From positions 1-64,000 of the forward strand of contig NZ_BOMZ01000033.1 of the NCBI RefSeq assembly GCF_016862455.1: DNA of 64,000 nt, written 5' to 3'. Below, one piece after another: positions 28,039-36,009 of the stretch. This DNA comes from Actinoplanes utahensis (GTDB taxonomy: Bacteria; Actinomycetota; Actinomycetes; Mycobacteriales; Micromonosporaceae). Positions within the stretch are counted from its first letter, which is position 1; each line of letters opens with the position of its first letter. The notes beneath the pieces were generated by a model that did no database searches, was not told the DNA's origin, and worked only from the letters and a program-made list of their open reading frames with translations. The position numbers and the translations under genes are program-made.

Positions 28039-28997
28039 AACGCCACTTCCGTGTCTGGCGCGGTGACGCCGGCGGCGGTGACCTGCGCGACTTCGAGGTC
28101 GAGGTGAACGAGGGCGAGGTCGTCCTCGACATCATCCACCGGCTGCAGGCCACCCAGGCGCCCGATCTGGCCTGCCGGTGGAACTGCAAGGCGGGCAAGT
28201 GCGGCTCCTGCTCGATGGAGATCAACGGCAAGCCCCGGCTGGGCTGCATGACCCGGATGTCGACGTTCGCCGAGAACGAGTTGATCACGATCACCCCGAT
28301 CCGCACCTTCCCGGTGATCCGCGACCTGGTCACCGACGTCTCCTTCAACTACGAGAAGGCGCGGGAGACCCCGGCGTTCGCCCCGCCGTCCGGCGTCGCT
28401 CCCGGCGACTACCGCATGCAGCAGGTCGACGTGGAACGCAGCCAGGAGTTCCGCAAGTGCATCGAGTGCTTCCTCTGCCAGAACACCTGTCACGTGATCC
28501 GTGACCACGACGAGAACAAGCCGGCCTTCTCCGGTCCGCGTTCCTTCATCCGTGCCGCCGAGCTGGACATGCATCCGCTCGACTCGCGCTCCGACCGCAA
28601 GGAGTACGCGCAGGCCAGCCAGGGTCTCGGCTACTGCAACATCACCAAGTGCTGCACCGAGGTCTGTCCCGAACACATCCAGATCACCGACAACGCGATC
28701 ATCCCGATGAAGGAGCGGGTGGTGGACCGGCGTTACGACCCTCTGGTCTGGCTCGGCCGCAAGATCCTGCGCCGGGACCAGCTCGAGACCCGCCCCGCGC
28801 CGTCCTCCGTGGCCGCGCCGCCGTCCAGCGCCCGCCTTCCCGCGAGCGCCGCGGTCGGTCCCGACGGCCACATGGACATCGCCGAGCTCACCGCGCCCCT
28901 GCAGGGTGGCCCCTCTCCGTTCGGCGACGACCTCACCTTCCCGATCGCACCGGAGGAGCTGCTCTACAACCACCCCGACAAGGGCAACAAGCCTTGA
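28035..28997 (+). CDS. sdhB: Succinate dehydrogenase iron-sulfur subunit with C-terminal extension
   Basis: 320 residues from GTG 28035 (GTGA overlap with sdhA). Carries the 2Fe-2S ligands in CRWNCKAGKCGSC and a later Cys, and the two cubane-type clusters in CIECFLCQNTC and CNITKCCTEVCPEH. The usual subunit is about 250 residues; here some 70 extra residues follow the last cluster, Pro/Ala/Ser-rich then acidic (AVGPDGHMDIAEL, FPIAPEELLYNHP). The extension ends cleanly at 28997. Its role is unknown. Confidence 0.93.
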   Translation: MKRHFRVWRGDAGGGDLRDFEVEVNEGEVVLDIIHRLQATQAPDLACRWNCKAGKCGSCSMEINGKPRLGCMTRMSTFAENELITITPIRTFPVIRDLVTDVSFNYEKARETPAFAPPSGVAPGDYRMQQVDVERSQEFRKCIECFLCQNTCHVIRDHDENKPAFSGPRSFIRAAELDMHPLDSRSDRKEYAQASQGLGYCNITKCCTEVCPEHIQITDNAIIPMKERVVDRRYDPLVWLGRKILRRDQLETRPAPSSVAAPPSSARLPASAAVGPDGHMDIAELTAPLQGGPSPFGDDLTFPIAPEELLYNHPDKGNKP

Positions 28998-29030
28998 CCC
29001 GGCCCGGTCCGCCGTCGGCCGCCTCTGCGG

Positions 29031-29561
29031 TCAGCGCGGTCCGGAGGGGGACTCGTCGCCGGTGATCAAGGTGAGCTGGCTGATGGCGACGTCGCGCCAG
29101 GCGCCGTGCTTCCAGCCGATGCGGGGATGGACGCCGACCGGCTGAAAACCGAGCGAGGCATGCAGGCCCATGCTGGCGTCGTTGGGCAGGGTCATCTTGG
29201 CGACGGCGGTCCGGTAACCACGGGCCGCCAGCCGGGGAAGCAGCACGCCGTAGAGGGCACGGCCGGCTCCGGTGCGCCGGCGGCCGGTCTCCAGATAGAC
29301 GCTGACCTCGCAGGACCAACGGTAGGCCGGGCGGGCGGCGAACGGCCCGGCGTACGCGTACCCCACGGCCTCGCCGGCGACCTCGGCGATCAGCCAGGCG
29401 TAACCGTCGAGGGCCGTCTCGATCCGCCGGGCCATCTCGGCTTCGTCCGGCGGATCGGTCTCGAACGAGATCGCGGTGTCCACCACGTACGGCCGGTAGA
29501 TGGCCGCGCACACGGCCGCGTCCTTCACCGTCGCGTCCCGAACCGACAGTTCTCCACTCAC
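29031..29561 (-). CDS. GNAT acetyltransferase, phosphinothricin acetyltransferase-like
   Basis: 176 residues from GTG 29559-29561. Seen: IYRPYVVDTAISFETDPPDEAEMARRI, a typical PAT/bar-like N-terminus, the acetyl-CoA loop ETGRRRTGAGRALY and GLHASLGFQPVGVHPRIGWKHGAWRDV. Family members acetylate phosphinothricin, methionine sulfoximine or other small amines; the substrate cannot be read here. Convergent with sdhB (33 bp apart) and downstream of the TetR gene on the same strand. Confidence 0.85.
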   Translation of the reverse strand: MSGELSVRDATVKDAAVCAAIYRPYVVDTAISFETDPPDEAEMARRIETALDGYAWLIAEVAGEAVGYAYAGPFAARPAYRWSCEVSVYLETGRRRTGAGRALYGVLLPRLAARGYRTAVAKMTLPNDASMGLHASLGFQPVGVHPRIGWKHGAWRDVAISQLTLITGDESPSGPR

Positions 29562-29676
29562 CTTGCGTCCTTCACCAGCAGCACCGGAGTCACTCCGTGA
29601 CCCGGATCGACAGCAACGACTTCACCACCCGGCCGGGCCGGCGACCTCCGCTTCAGGCCTGGGCCCGAAGCGGATG

Positions 29677-30405
29677 TCATGCGGTGGGCCGGGTGAGCCA
29701 TTGTTCGAGGCCGTCGAGGATGCGGTCCAGTCCGAAGGCGAAGCTCTGGTCGAACCCCTCGGTGGGATCCATCTCGGCGACGCCGTTCTCCTCACGCCAC
29801 CTGGCGTAGTCCGGGTAGTCCACCGCCACCTTGTCCATGAACGGCTCCATCCGCGCGCGCAGCTCGGCCGCGGTCCTCCCGGACCGGCGGACGGCAGCGA
29901 CCACGGCGCCCTCCATCGTCGCCGACCCGATCACGTGCGCCGTGACCAGCGCATGCACGTGGGACAGGCCCGGGCCGGTGAACCCGGCCGCCGACAGCAA
30001 CGCGATGGTGCGGTTGCTCATCCGCAGAACGTTGGGGCCGATGGTGGGCCGCATCCCGAGATAGCCGATCACCCACGGGTGGCGCAGCAGCATGGCCCGT
30101 AGCCCGTTGGCCATCACGCTCACACCGACCCGCCACGGGGCGTCACCCGGCTCGGGCACGTAGACCTCGCCCATCACCTCGTCGACGGCCAGCTCGACGA
30201 GATCGTCCTTGGTCGCGACGTGCCAGTAGAGCGAGGTGGCGCCGGAGCCGAGCCGGGCGCCGAGGCGGCGCATGCTCAGCCCGTTCGCCCCCTCGGCGTC
30301 GAGCAGCTCGATCGCCGACCGGACGATCTGCTCCCGGCTGAGGCTGGGCTGACCGGTGCGGGGCCGGGCGGGTCTGGTCCACACCGAGTCGGTGAAGTCG
30401 GGCAT
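29677..30405 (-). CDS. TetR-family regulator of the divergent MFS pump
   Basis: 242 residues. HTH near residues 24-65 (LSREQIVRSAIELLDAEGANGLSMRRLGARLGSGATSLYWHVATKDDL), with an all-helical ligand domain of the TetR_C type that binds tetracycline-like or hydrophobic drugs. Start ATG 30403-30405; TAGGAT on the minus strand (30412-30417) is six bases ahead, so it is leaderless. Divergent from the MFS gene with a dyad between them. Confidence 0.88.
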   Translation of the reverse strand: MPDFTDSVWTRPARPRTGQPSLSREQIVRSAIELLDAEGANGLSMRRLGARLGSGATSLYWHVATKDDLVELAVDEVMGEVYVPEPGDAPWRVGVSVMANGLRAMLLRHPWVIGYLGMRPTIGPNVLRMSNRTIALLSAAGFTGPGLSHVHALVTAHVIGSATMEGAVVAAVRRSGRTAAELRARMEPFMDKVAVDYPDYARWREENGVAEMDPTEGFDQSFAFGLDRILDGLEQWLTRPTA

Positions 30406-30448
30406 GACGCCATCCTACGGGGACTCGCACACTGTTCGAGTCCACTGG

Positions 30449-30478
30449 TACGGTGTTCGAGCTTTCCCGAACGCCGTA
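30449..30478. promoter_or_regulatory. TetR operator between regulator and MFS pump
   Basis: TACGGTGTTCG (30449-30459) faces CGAACGCCGTA (30468-30478), an 11-bp inverted repeat with one mismatch and an 8-bp spacer. A further ACTGTTCGAG at 30431-30440 repeats the left half in direct orientation. It lies between the two divergent starts, where a TetR repressor would act. Confidence 0.65.
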
Positions 30479-30494
30479 CGAGAGAGGAATATCA

Positions 30495-32012
30495 ATGCCC
30501 GAACGTCACCCGCGGCGCTGGCTGATCCTGGGCGTGCTCTGCCTGAGCCTGCTGGTAGCCGTCGTGGACAACATGGTGCTGAACATCGCCATCCCCTCGC
30601 TGATCCGCGACCTGGGCGCGAGCACCGCCGACATCCAATGGATCCTGGACGCCTACATCCTGGTCTTCGCCGGTGTGCTGCTCACCGCCGGCAGCCTCTC
30701 CGACCGGCACGGCCGCCGCCTCGGCCTGGTCCTCGGCCTGGCGATCTTCGGTGGAGCGTCCGCGCTGGCCACCGCGTGCGAGACCCCCGGTCAACTGATC
30801 GCGGTCCGGGGCCTGATGGGTCTCGGCGCCGCCTTCCTGATGCCGGGCACCCTGGCCATCCTGACCACGGTCTTCGACGAGACCGAACGCAAGAAGGCGA
30901 TCGCGATCTGGAGTTCGGTCCTGATGCTCGGTGCGCTCGGCGGCCCGACCCTGGGCGGCCTGCTGCTGGAGCATTACTGGTGGGGCTCGGTCTTCCTGAT
31001 CAACATCCCGATCGCGGTCCTCGGCATCGTGGCCGCCGTGCTGATCATCCCGGAGTCCCGTGGCCCCGCCACCCGGCCGGACACGATCGGGGCACTGCTC
31101 TCCACGATCGGCATGACCGCCCTGGTGTGGGGCGTGATCTCCGCGCCCGAGCACGGCTGGGGGTCGGCACGGACGGCCGGTGGCTTCGCCGTCGCGATCC
31201 TCGCCCTGACCACCTTCGTGATCTGGGAGCGCCGGGTCACCGAACCGATGCTGCCGCTCGCCCTCTTCCGAAACCGCAACTTCCGGGGCGCGAGCATGTC
31301 GCTGGTCATCCTCGCCTTCTCGGCCGGTGGCGTGATGCTGGCGATCACCCAATACCTGCAGTTCGTCCTCGGTTACGAGCCGATCCGGGCGGGCGCCGCG
31401 TTCATCCCGATGCTCGTGACGACGATGATCTTCAACGGCGTGGGCGTGATGGTGGACAAGCGCTTCGGCGCACGGGTCGCCCTGTCGGCCGGTCTGCTGC
31501 TGGTGGCCGGCGGGTTCGCGGTCCTCGCCTCACTGAGCCCGGCCGACGGATATCTCAAGCTCGCGGCCGCGCTGGTGGTGATCGGGATGGGCAGCGGGGT
31601 GGCCTCGCCGGCCGCGGTGGGGACGCTGCTCGGCGCCCTGCCCCCGGAACGAGCCGGTGTCGGCTCGGCGGTCAACGACACGGTGCAGCAGATCGGGACG
31701 GCCCTCAGCATCGCCGTCCTGGGCAGCGTGCTGACCACCGCATATCGCGCGGCGATGCCGGCCGGCACCACCGGGCCGGCCCGCGACTCGCTGGGCGACG
31801 CCCTCGGGGTCGCCACCGCGACCGGGGACGCCGGACTGGCCGAGGCGGCCCGGGCCGCCTTCGTCGACGCCATCGCGATCACCTCCCTGGTCGGCGTGGT
31901 CGGCGGAATCGCGGCGGCGATCCTGGCCGCCACGGTGCTGCGCCCGCAACCCGCCCCCACCGCCACCCCATCGCCCACCGCGGAAGCCCCGACCCCGATC
32001 CCCAGCAACTGA
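30495..32012 (+). CDS. MFS drug-efflux transporter, DHA2-like with 14 helices
   Basis: 505 residues from ATG 30495 behind AGAGAGG (30481-30487). The length and about fourteen hydrophobic segments fit the DHA2 family of H+/drug antiporters. Seen: motif A-like GSLSDRHGRRLGLVLGL after the second helix, LVAVVDNMVLNIAIPSLIRDL at the start and motif C-like GALGGPTLGGLLLEHYWW. A polar Pro/Thr tail ends the protein. Controlled most likely by the divergent TetR. Confidence 0.9.
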   Translation: MPERHPRRWLILGVLCLSLLVAVVDNMVLNIAIPSLIRDLGASTADIQWILDAYILVFAGVLLTAGSLSDRHGRRLGLVLGLAIFGGASALATACETPGQLIAVRGLMGLGAAFLMPGTLAILTTVFDETERKKAIAIWSSVLMLGALGGPTLGGLLLEHYWWGSVFLINIPIAVLGIVAAVLIIPESRGPATRPDTIGALLSTIGMTALVWGVISAPEHGWGSARTAGGFAVAILALTTFVIWERRVTEPMLPLALFRNRNFRGASMSLVILAFSAGGVMLAITQYLQFVLGYEPIRAGAAFIPMLVTTMIFNGVGVMVDKRFGARVALSAGLLLVAGGFAVLASLSPADGYLKLAAALVVIGMGSGVASPAAVGTLLGALPPERAGVGSAVNDTVQQIGTALSIAVLGSVLTTAYRAAMPAGTTGPARDSLGDALGVATATGDAGLAEAARAAFVDAIAITSLVGVVGGIAAAILAATVLRPQPAPTATPSPTAEAPTPIPSN

Positions 32013-32136
32013 CCCGGCCACGGCGAGTCACGACGCCGAGTGGTTCCAGGTCGGTCGCCGTTCGTGTGCCGTGCGGTCGTGTGACGGCCGAACCGAACAC
32101 GGAGGGTTGGTCGAACGTCCGTACTAACATGGCGGC

Positions 32137-32772
32137 ATGACCAGCGCCTATCAGCCTTCGATGTTCGACCTGATGTCCGGGGCGGGCGAGGCGGTCACCT
32201 CGCTGACCGGCCGGGTCACCCGGCACCGGCTGACCGCCGGCGCGTGGGCCGACGTGCTGCCGGGGTGGCTGCACGGGTCCGACGCGGTGTTCGAGACCCT
32301 GCTCGGCATCGACTGGAAAGCCGAGCGGCGCAAGATGTATGACGACGTCGTCGACGTGCCCCGGCTCCTGCGGTGGTTCGGCCCGCGGGAGCCGCTTCCG
32401 CATGCCGCGCTCGACGCGGCGAAGACCGAGCTCAACCGGTATTACGCGGCCGAGCTCGGCGAGGAGTTCGTGACGGCGGGCATGTGCCTCTATCGCGACG
32501 GCCGGGACAGTGTGGCCTGGCACGGTGACACGATCGGCCGGTCGGCGACGCAGGACACCATGGTCGCGATCGTCTCCTTCGGATCGCCACGCAACCTGCT
32601 GCTGCGGCCACGCGCGGGCGGGCACGAGACGTTGCGGTTCCCGCTCGGGCACGGCGATCTGATCGTGATGGGCGGCTCCTGTCAGCGCACCTGGGAGCAC
32701 GCCGTGCCGAAGACCGCGAAACCGGTGGGACCGCGGATCAGCGTGCAATTCCGGCCCCTCGGCGTCGCCTGA
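32137..32772 (+). CDS. AlkB-like 2-oxoglutarate/Fe(II) dioxygenase
   Basis: 211 residues from ATG 32137. AlkB homologues remove alkyl groups from DNA or RNA bases oxidatively. Seen: the iron ligands in AWHGDTIG (H, D) and TWEHAVPK (H), and the 2-oxoglutarate arginines in GPRISVQFR; plus the substrate-lid region CLYRDGRDSV. TAACAT at 32125-32130 is six bases ahead, a leaderless layout. It stands alone between the MFS gene and a repeat region; alkA and ogt lie 30 kb away. Confidence 0.87.
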   Translation: MTSAYQPSMFDLMSGAGEAVTSLTGRVTRHRLTAGAWADVLPGWLHGSDAVFETLLGIDWKAERRKMYDDVVDVPRLLRWFGPREPLPHAALDAAKTELNRYYAAELGEEFVTAGMCLYRDGRDSVAWHGDTIGRSATQDTMVAIVSFGSPRNLLLRPRAGGHETLRFPLGHGDLIVMGGSCQRTWEHAVPKTAKPVGPRISVQFRPLGVA

Positions 32773-32774
32773 GA

Positions 32775-33172
32775 GCGACAAGCATGCAAGTCCGGCGCAT
32801 CAGCCGCCGGCAGCGGCAGGCATGCGAGCCGGCCAGCTCGTTGACGCCCGCGACGACGTCGCTGCGGGCTGCCGGCCACCATAGTTCGGCGCATCAGCCG
32901 CCGGCAGCGGCAAGCGTGCGGTTCGGACGCATCGAGCTGCTGGGAACGCTCACCCCCGGCTGCTTGTCACTGCTGTCTCAAGCGCGCTTGAGACAGCAGT
33001 GACGACCAGCCGGACGACAATGCGGTTCTGGGACAGCAACGCCGCCGCGAGCGACGGGCATGGCGATTTCGGCATATCAAAGCGGCGGAGAACGACATGC
33101 ATACGATTCCGGCGCAACAACGCCGTCGCGATCGACAAGGGTGCAATCCCGGCCTATCGCCGTCGCCGGAGC
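32775..33172. repeat. Array of degenerate ~40-bp repeats
   Basis: At least seven degenerate copies of roughly CGACAAGCATGCGATTCCGG plus CGCATCAACGCCGCCGCGAG recur, for example from 32776, 32813, 32911, 33015, 33052, 33093 and 33133 (spacing 37-41 bp in the right half). Two copies of CGGCGCATCAGCCGCCGGC plus AGCGGCA (32793-32818, 32887-32912) are identical. No gene is credible in the 545 bp. Units abut without spacers, so it is not a CRISPR. Confidence 0.65.
32956..33013. repeat. 58-bp near-perfect inverted repeat
   Basis: A perfect 38-bp palindrome (32966-33003, arms GTCACTGCTGTCTCAAGCG) is flanked after 4-bp mismatched stretches by CCGGCT (32956-32961) and AGCCGG (33008-33013). It would make a very stable hairpin or cruciform. 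It sits between alkB-like and liv genes and inside the 40-bp repeat array, and may terminate readthrough toward the liv operon. Confidence 0.8.
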
Positions 33173-33225
33173 GCTCGGGGAATGCCCTGATCACGGCTGC
33201 CGAGTAACGGGGACATTGCAAGTGG

Positions 33226-33263
33226 TTGACGAGTCCGCGGAGAAAGTTACACTCCAAGTGTAA
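33226..33263 (+). promoter_or_regulatory. liv-operon promoter with overlapping palindromic operator
   Basis: TTGACG (33226-33231) and TACACT (33248-33253) are 16 bp apart. The -10 is embedded in a perfect palindrome TTACACT-CCA-AGTGTAA (33247-33263). A closely similar site is found at 44341-44357 before the TetR gene at 44383, which is therefore the likely repressor. Confidence 0.7.
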
Positions 33264-33317
33264 ATAGTTGAGGCTCCATCTCCACTCAGGACTTCCACCG
33301 GTCCGATCGAGGCGGCC

Positions 33318-34025
33318 ATGCCAACAGATCCCCAGCTCAAGGAGCTTGCGCTCCAGGACATCACCGTCCGCTTCGGCGGCCTGACCGCTCTCGAGAACGT
33401 TTCCCTGCGCGTGCCGCCGGGACGGATCGTCGGCGTCATCGGGCCGAACGGCGCGGGCAAGACAACCCTTTTCAACGTCATCTGTGGTTTCGTGCAGCCG
33501 ACCTCCGGGTCGCTGACGTTGGACGGTCAGCCCTGGCGGCCCCGTCCGCACCACCTGAATCGTCTCGGTATCGCCCGGACCCTGCAGGGTGTGGGCCAGT
33601 TCGCCGGCATGACCGTGCTGGAGAACGTGATGGTCGGTGCCCGGCACCGGCATGCCGAGCGGGAGGCGCTTGCCGCTCTGGAGCGGTGCGGCGTCGCGAA
33701 ATACGCGCCGGCCCACCCGGGCGCCCTGCCCTATGCGATCCGCAAGCGGATCGAACTGGCCCGGGCCCTGGTCGCCAAGCCGCGCATCCTGATGCTCGAC
33801 GAGCCGGCCGGCGGGCTGGACTCCGACGAGATCCGCTGGCTGGGCAACCTGATCAAAGAGGTCGGCACCACCGTTCTGCTGGTCGAGCACCACATGGACC
33901 TGGTGATGTCGGTCTGCGACGAGATCCTGGTGCTCGACTTCGGCAAGTCGATCGCGCTCGGCACCCCGAGTGAGATCAGCGAGAACCCCAAGGTCACCGA
34001 GGCCTACCTGGGCGTCGCGGCCTGA
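33318..34025 (+). CDS. livG: LivG-type ABC transporter ATPase
   Basis: 235 residues from ATG 33318. One of two ATPases of a branched-chain amino acid type importer. Seen: Walker A GPNGAGKTT, the Q-loop region, Walker B ILMLDEPAGGL with LVEHHMDLVM. The signature stretch reads ALPYAIRKRIELARAL rather than the usual LSxGQ/PYGxQ form. First gene of the importer, but separated from livF by 386 bp that holds a tandem repeat. Substrate is likely not an amino acid given the downstream catabolic genes. Confidence 0.88.
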   Translation: MPTDPQLKELALQDITVRFGGLTALENVSLRVPPGRIVGVIGPNGAGKTTLFNVICGFVQPTSGSLTLDGQPWRPRPHHLNRLGIARTLQGVGQFAGMTVLENVMVGARHRHAEREALAALERCGVAKYAPAHPGALPYAIRKRIELARALVAKPRILMLDEPAGGLDSDEIRWLGNLIKEVGTTVLLVEHHMDLVMSVCDEILVLDFGKSIALGTPSEISENPKVTEAYLGVAA

Positions 34026-34035
34026 TCGGCCCTAC

Positions 34036-34194
34036 GCGTGGTGAGCTGCGGCGCGCCTGACGGCCGAACTCGCCACACAGCGAAGCGTGGTGAGGTGCGG
34101 CGCGGACAGCGGCCGAACTCCACACGAGACGAAGCGTGGTGAGGGACGGCGCGGACAGCGGCGGATCTCCACACGCGGAATGAAGCGCAACACC
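34036..34194. repeat. Three tandem ~49-bp repeats between livG and livF
   Basis: Copies start with GCGTGGTGAG at 34036, 34085 and 34134 (period 49 bp) and share GGCGCG, CAGCGGCCGAACTC and CCACACG. No gene is seen in the 386-bp gap. A ribosome-like GAAGGAGG lies at 34359-34366, before a short frame starting ATG 34374. Confidence 0.75.
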
Positions 34195-34411
34195 CCACAG
34201 CCTGGGGTCGGTCCGGCCTCAGGTGTCACATATCCGGAAAGCCGGGCACGTACCGGCTTCCCTCGGCATACCCGGAAGCCGGCGAGACGGCGGCCGGCGT
34301 CGGCGGAAGCCGGCGAGAGAACGACCGGATCCAGGCACATGAACGAACGAGCGGCCCCGAAGGAGGAGCGCCGATGATCACCCGTACCCCGGCACTGCCG
34401 GGAGACTCCCG

Positions 34412-35131
34412 ATGAGCGGCGCGCTGCTGCAGGTGGACGGCCTGACCGCCGGGTACGGCGCGGCGCCGGTCCTGCACGACGTGAACCTCACCGTCCAACC
34501 GGGAGAGATCGTCGCCGTGCTCGGGGCGAACGGCGCCGGCAAGACGACCCTGCTGCGCACCCTGTCCGGCCTGGTCAAGTCGGCCGGTGGCCGGGTCGCC
34601 TTCGACGGCGCCGACCTGGCCGGCACCAAGGTGGAGCATCTGGTCCGGCGCGGTATCGCGCACGTCCCGGAGGGCCGTGGCGTGGTCACCGAGCTGACCG
34701 TGGACGAGAACCTGCGGCTCGGCGGCCTGTGGCGGCGGGACCGGGCGGACGCCAAGAAGGCGCTCGACGAGGTGTACGAGCTGTTCCCGTCGCTGGCGCA
34801 GCGCCGCACCTTCGCCGGTCATCAACTGTCCGGTGGCGAGCGGCAGATGCTGGCCCTGGGCCGGGCCCTGATCGGCCGGCCGAAACTGCTGCTGCTCGAC
34901 GAGCCGTCGCTGGGCCTCGCCCCGAAGGTCACCGCCCACATCATGACTCTGCTGCGTGACCTGCGGGAACGCACCGGGTTGGCGGTGCTGCTGGTCGAGC
35001 AGAACGTACGCAGCGCACTCTCCATCGCCGACGAGGGCGTGGTGCTGGCGCTGGGCCGGGTGGTCACCCGGAACAAGGCCTCGGTGTTGCGCGACGACGC
35101 CGATCTCCGTCACGCCTACCTGGGGTTCTGA
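34412..35131 (+). CDS. livF: LivF-type ABC transporter ATPase
   Basis: 239 residues. Second ATPase of the importer. Seen: Walker A GANGAGKTT, signature LSGGERQMLALGRAL, Walker B LLLLDEPSLGL and the LivF-specific VPEGRGVVTELTVDENL. Unlike the livG product its ABC signature is canonical. Start is ATG 34412; the stop shares a base with the livH start (TGATG). Confidence 0.93.
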   Translation: MSGALLQVDGLTAGYGAAPVLHDVNLTVQPGEIVAVLGANGAGKTTLLRTLSGLVKSAGGRVAFDGADLAGTKVEHLVRRGIAHVPEGRGVVTELTVDENLRLGGLWRRDRADAKKALDEVYELFPSLAQRRTFAGHQLSGGERQMLALGRALIGRPKLLLLDEPSLGLAPKVTAHIMTLLRDLRERTGLAVLLVEQNVRSALSIADEGVVLALGRVVTRNKASVLRDDADLRHAYLGF

Positions 35132-36009
35132 TGGACGAGTTCATCTATCTGACGTTCGACGGGCTCAGCCGCGGGCTGGTGTATGCGGCGTTCGCGCTGG
35201 CCCTGGTGCTGATCTGGCGGGCCGCCCGGATCGTCAACTTCGCGCAGGGCGCGATGGCGGTGGCCGCGGTCTACGCCGGTTATTCGGTCACCAACGCGAC
35301 CGGGTCGTACTGGCTCGGGTTCGTGGTGGCGCTGCTGACCGGGCTGCTGCTCGGGGTGGTGGTCGAGCGGGTGGTGATGCGCTTCGTCGACCACTCGTCG
35401 CCGCTCAACGGGGTGGTGGTGGCGCTCGGCCTGGTGCTGATCATCCAGGGCACGCTCGGGATCATCTACGGCAACGAGTTCCAGCCGGTGCAGACGCCGT
35501 TCAGCCGGGACGCGTTCGAGGTGGGCGGGATCGCGCTGCTGTCGCGGTACGACCTGTTCGTCTTCGCCGCGGTCGGCTCGGTGGTCGTGATCCTCACACT
35601 GCTGTTCACCCGGACGGCGGTGGGCCTGCGGATGCGGGCGGCGGCGTTCGCCCCGGACGTGTCCCGGCTGCTGGGCGTCTCGGTCGGCGGCATGCTGACG
35701 CTGGGCTGGGCGCTCGCCGCGGGCGTGGGCTCGCTCGCCGGGATGCTCGTCGTCCCGACCGAGCTGGGTGTGCATCCGACGGCGATGGACATCGTGTTCG
35801 TGTCGGCGTTCGCGGCCGCGGTCGTGGGTGGGCTGGACAGCCCGATCGGCGCGGTGATCGGCGGTCTGATCGTGGGCCTGCTCCTGTCGTACGTCAGCGG
35901 CTATGTCGACGTCTCGGTCACCCCGATGGCGGTTCTCGCCCTGCTCGTGGTGGTGCTGCTGGGCAGGCCGGGCGGGCTCTTCTCCAGTTCGAAGGCGAGG
36001 GTGGCGTGA
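35131..36009 (+). CDS. livH: LivH-type ABC importer permease
   Basis: 292 residues from ATG 35131. Integral membrane subunit with about eight hydrophobic segments. Seen: GLVYAAFALALVLIWRAARIVNFAQGAMA, the characteristic LivH start, and the EAA-like loop ARLLGVSVGGMLTLGW-type sequence near residue 180. Forms the channel with livM. Stop overlaps the livM GTG (GTGA). Confidence 0.93.
   Translation: MDEFIYLTFDGLSRGLVYAAFALALVLIWRAARIVNFAQGAMAVAAVYAGYSVTNATGSYWLGFVVALLTGLLLGVVVERVVMRFVDHSSPLNGVVVALGLVLIIQGTLGIIYGNEFQPVQTPFSRDAFEVGGIALLSRYDLFVFAAVGSVVVILTLLFTRTAVGLRMRAAAFAPDVSRLLGVSVGGMLTLGWALAAGVGSLAGMLVVPTELGVHPTAMDIVFVSAFAAAVVGGLDSPIGAVIGGLIVGLLLSYVSGYVDVSVTPMAVLALLVVVLLGRPGGLFSSSKARVA

Noticed and set aside
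32107-32130. SOS box or RecA-independent damage promoter before the AlkB-like gene
   Set aside because: TCGAAC half-site present, but the second half and the spacing do not fit.
32775-33172. CRISPR array
   Set aside because: Units adjoin and diverge gradually, no unique spacers, no cas genes.
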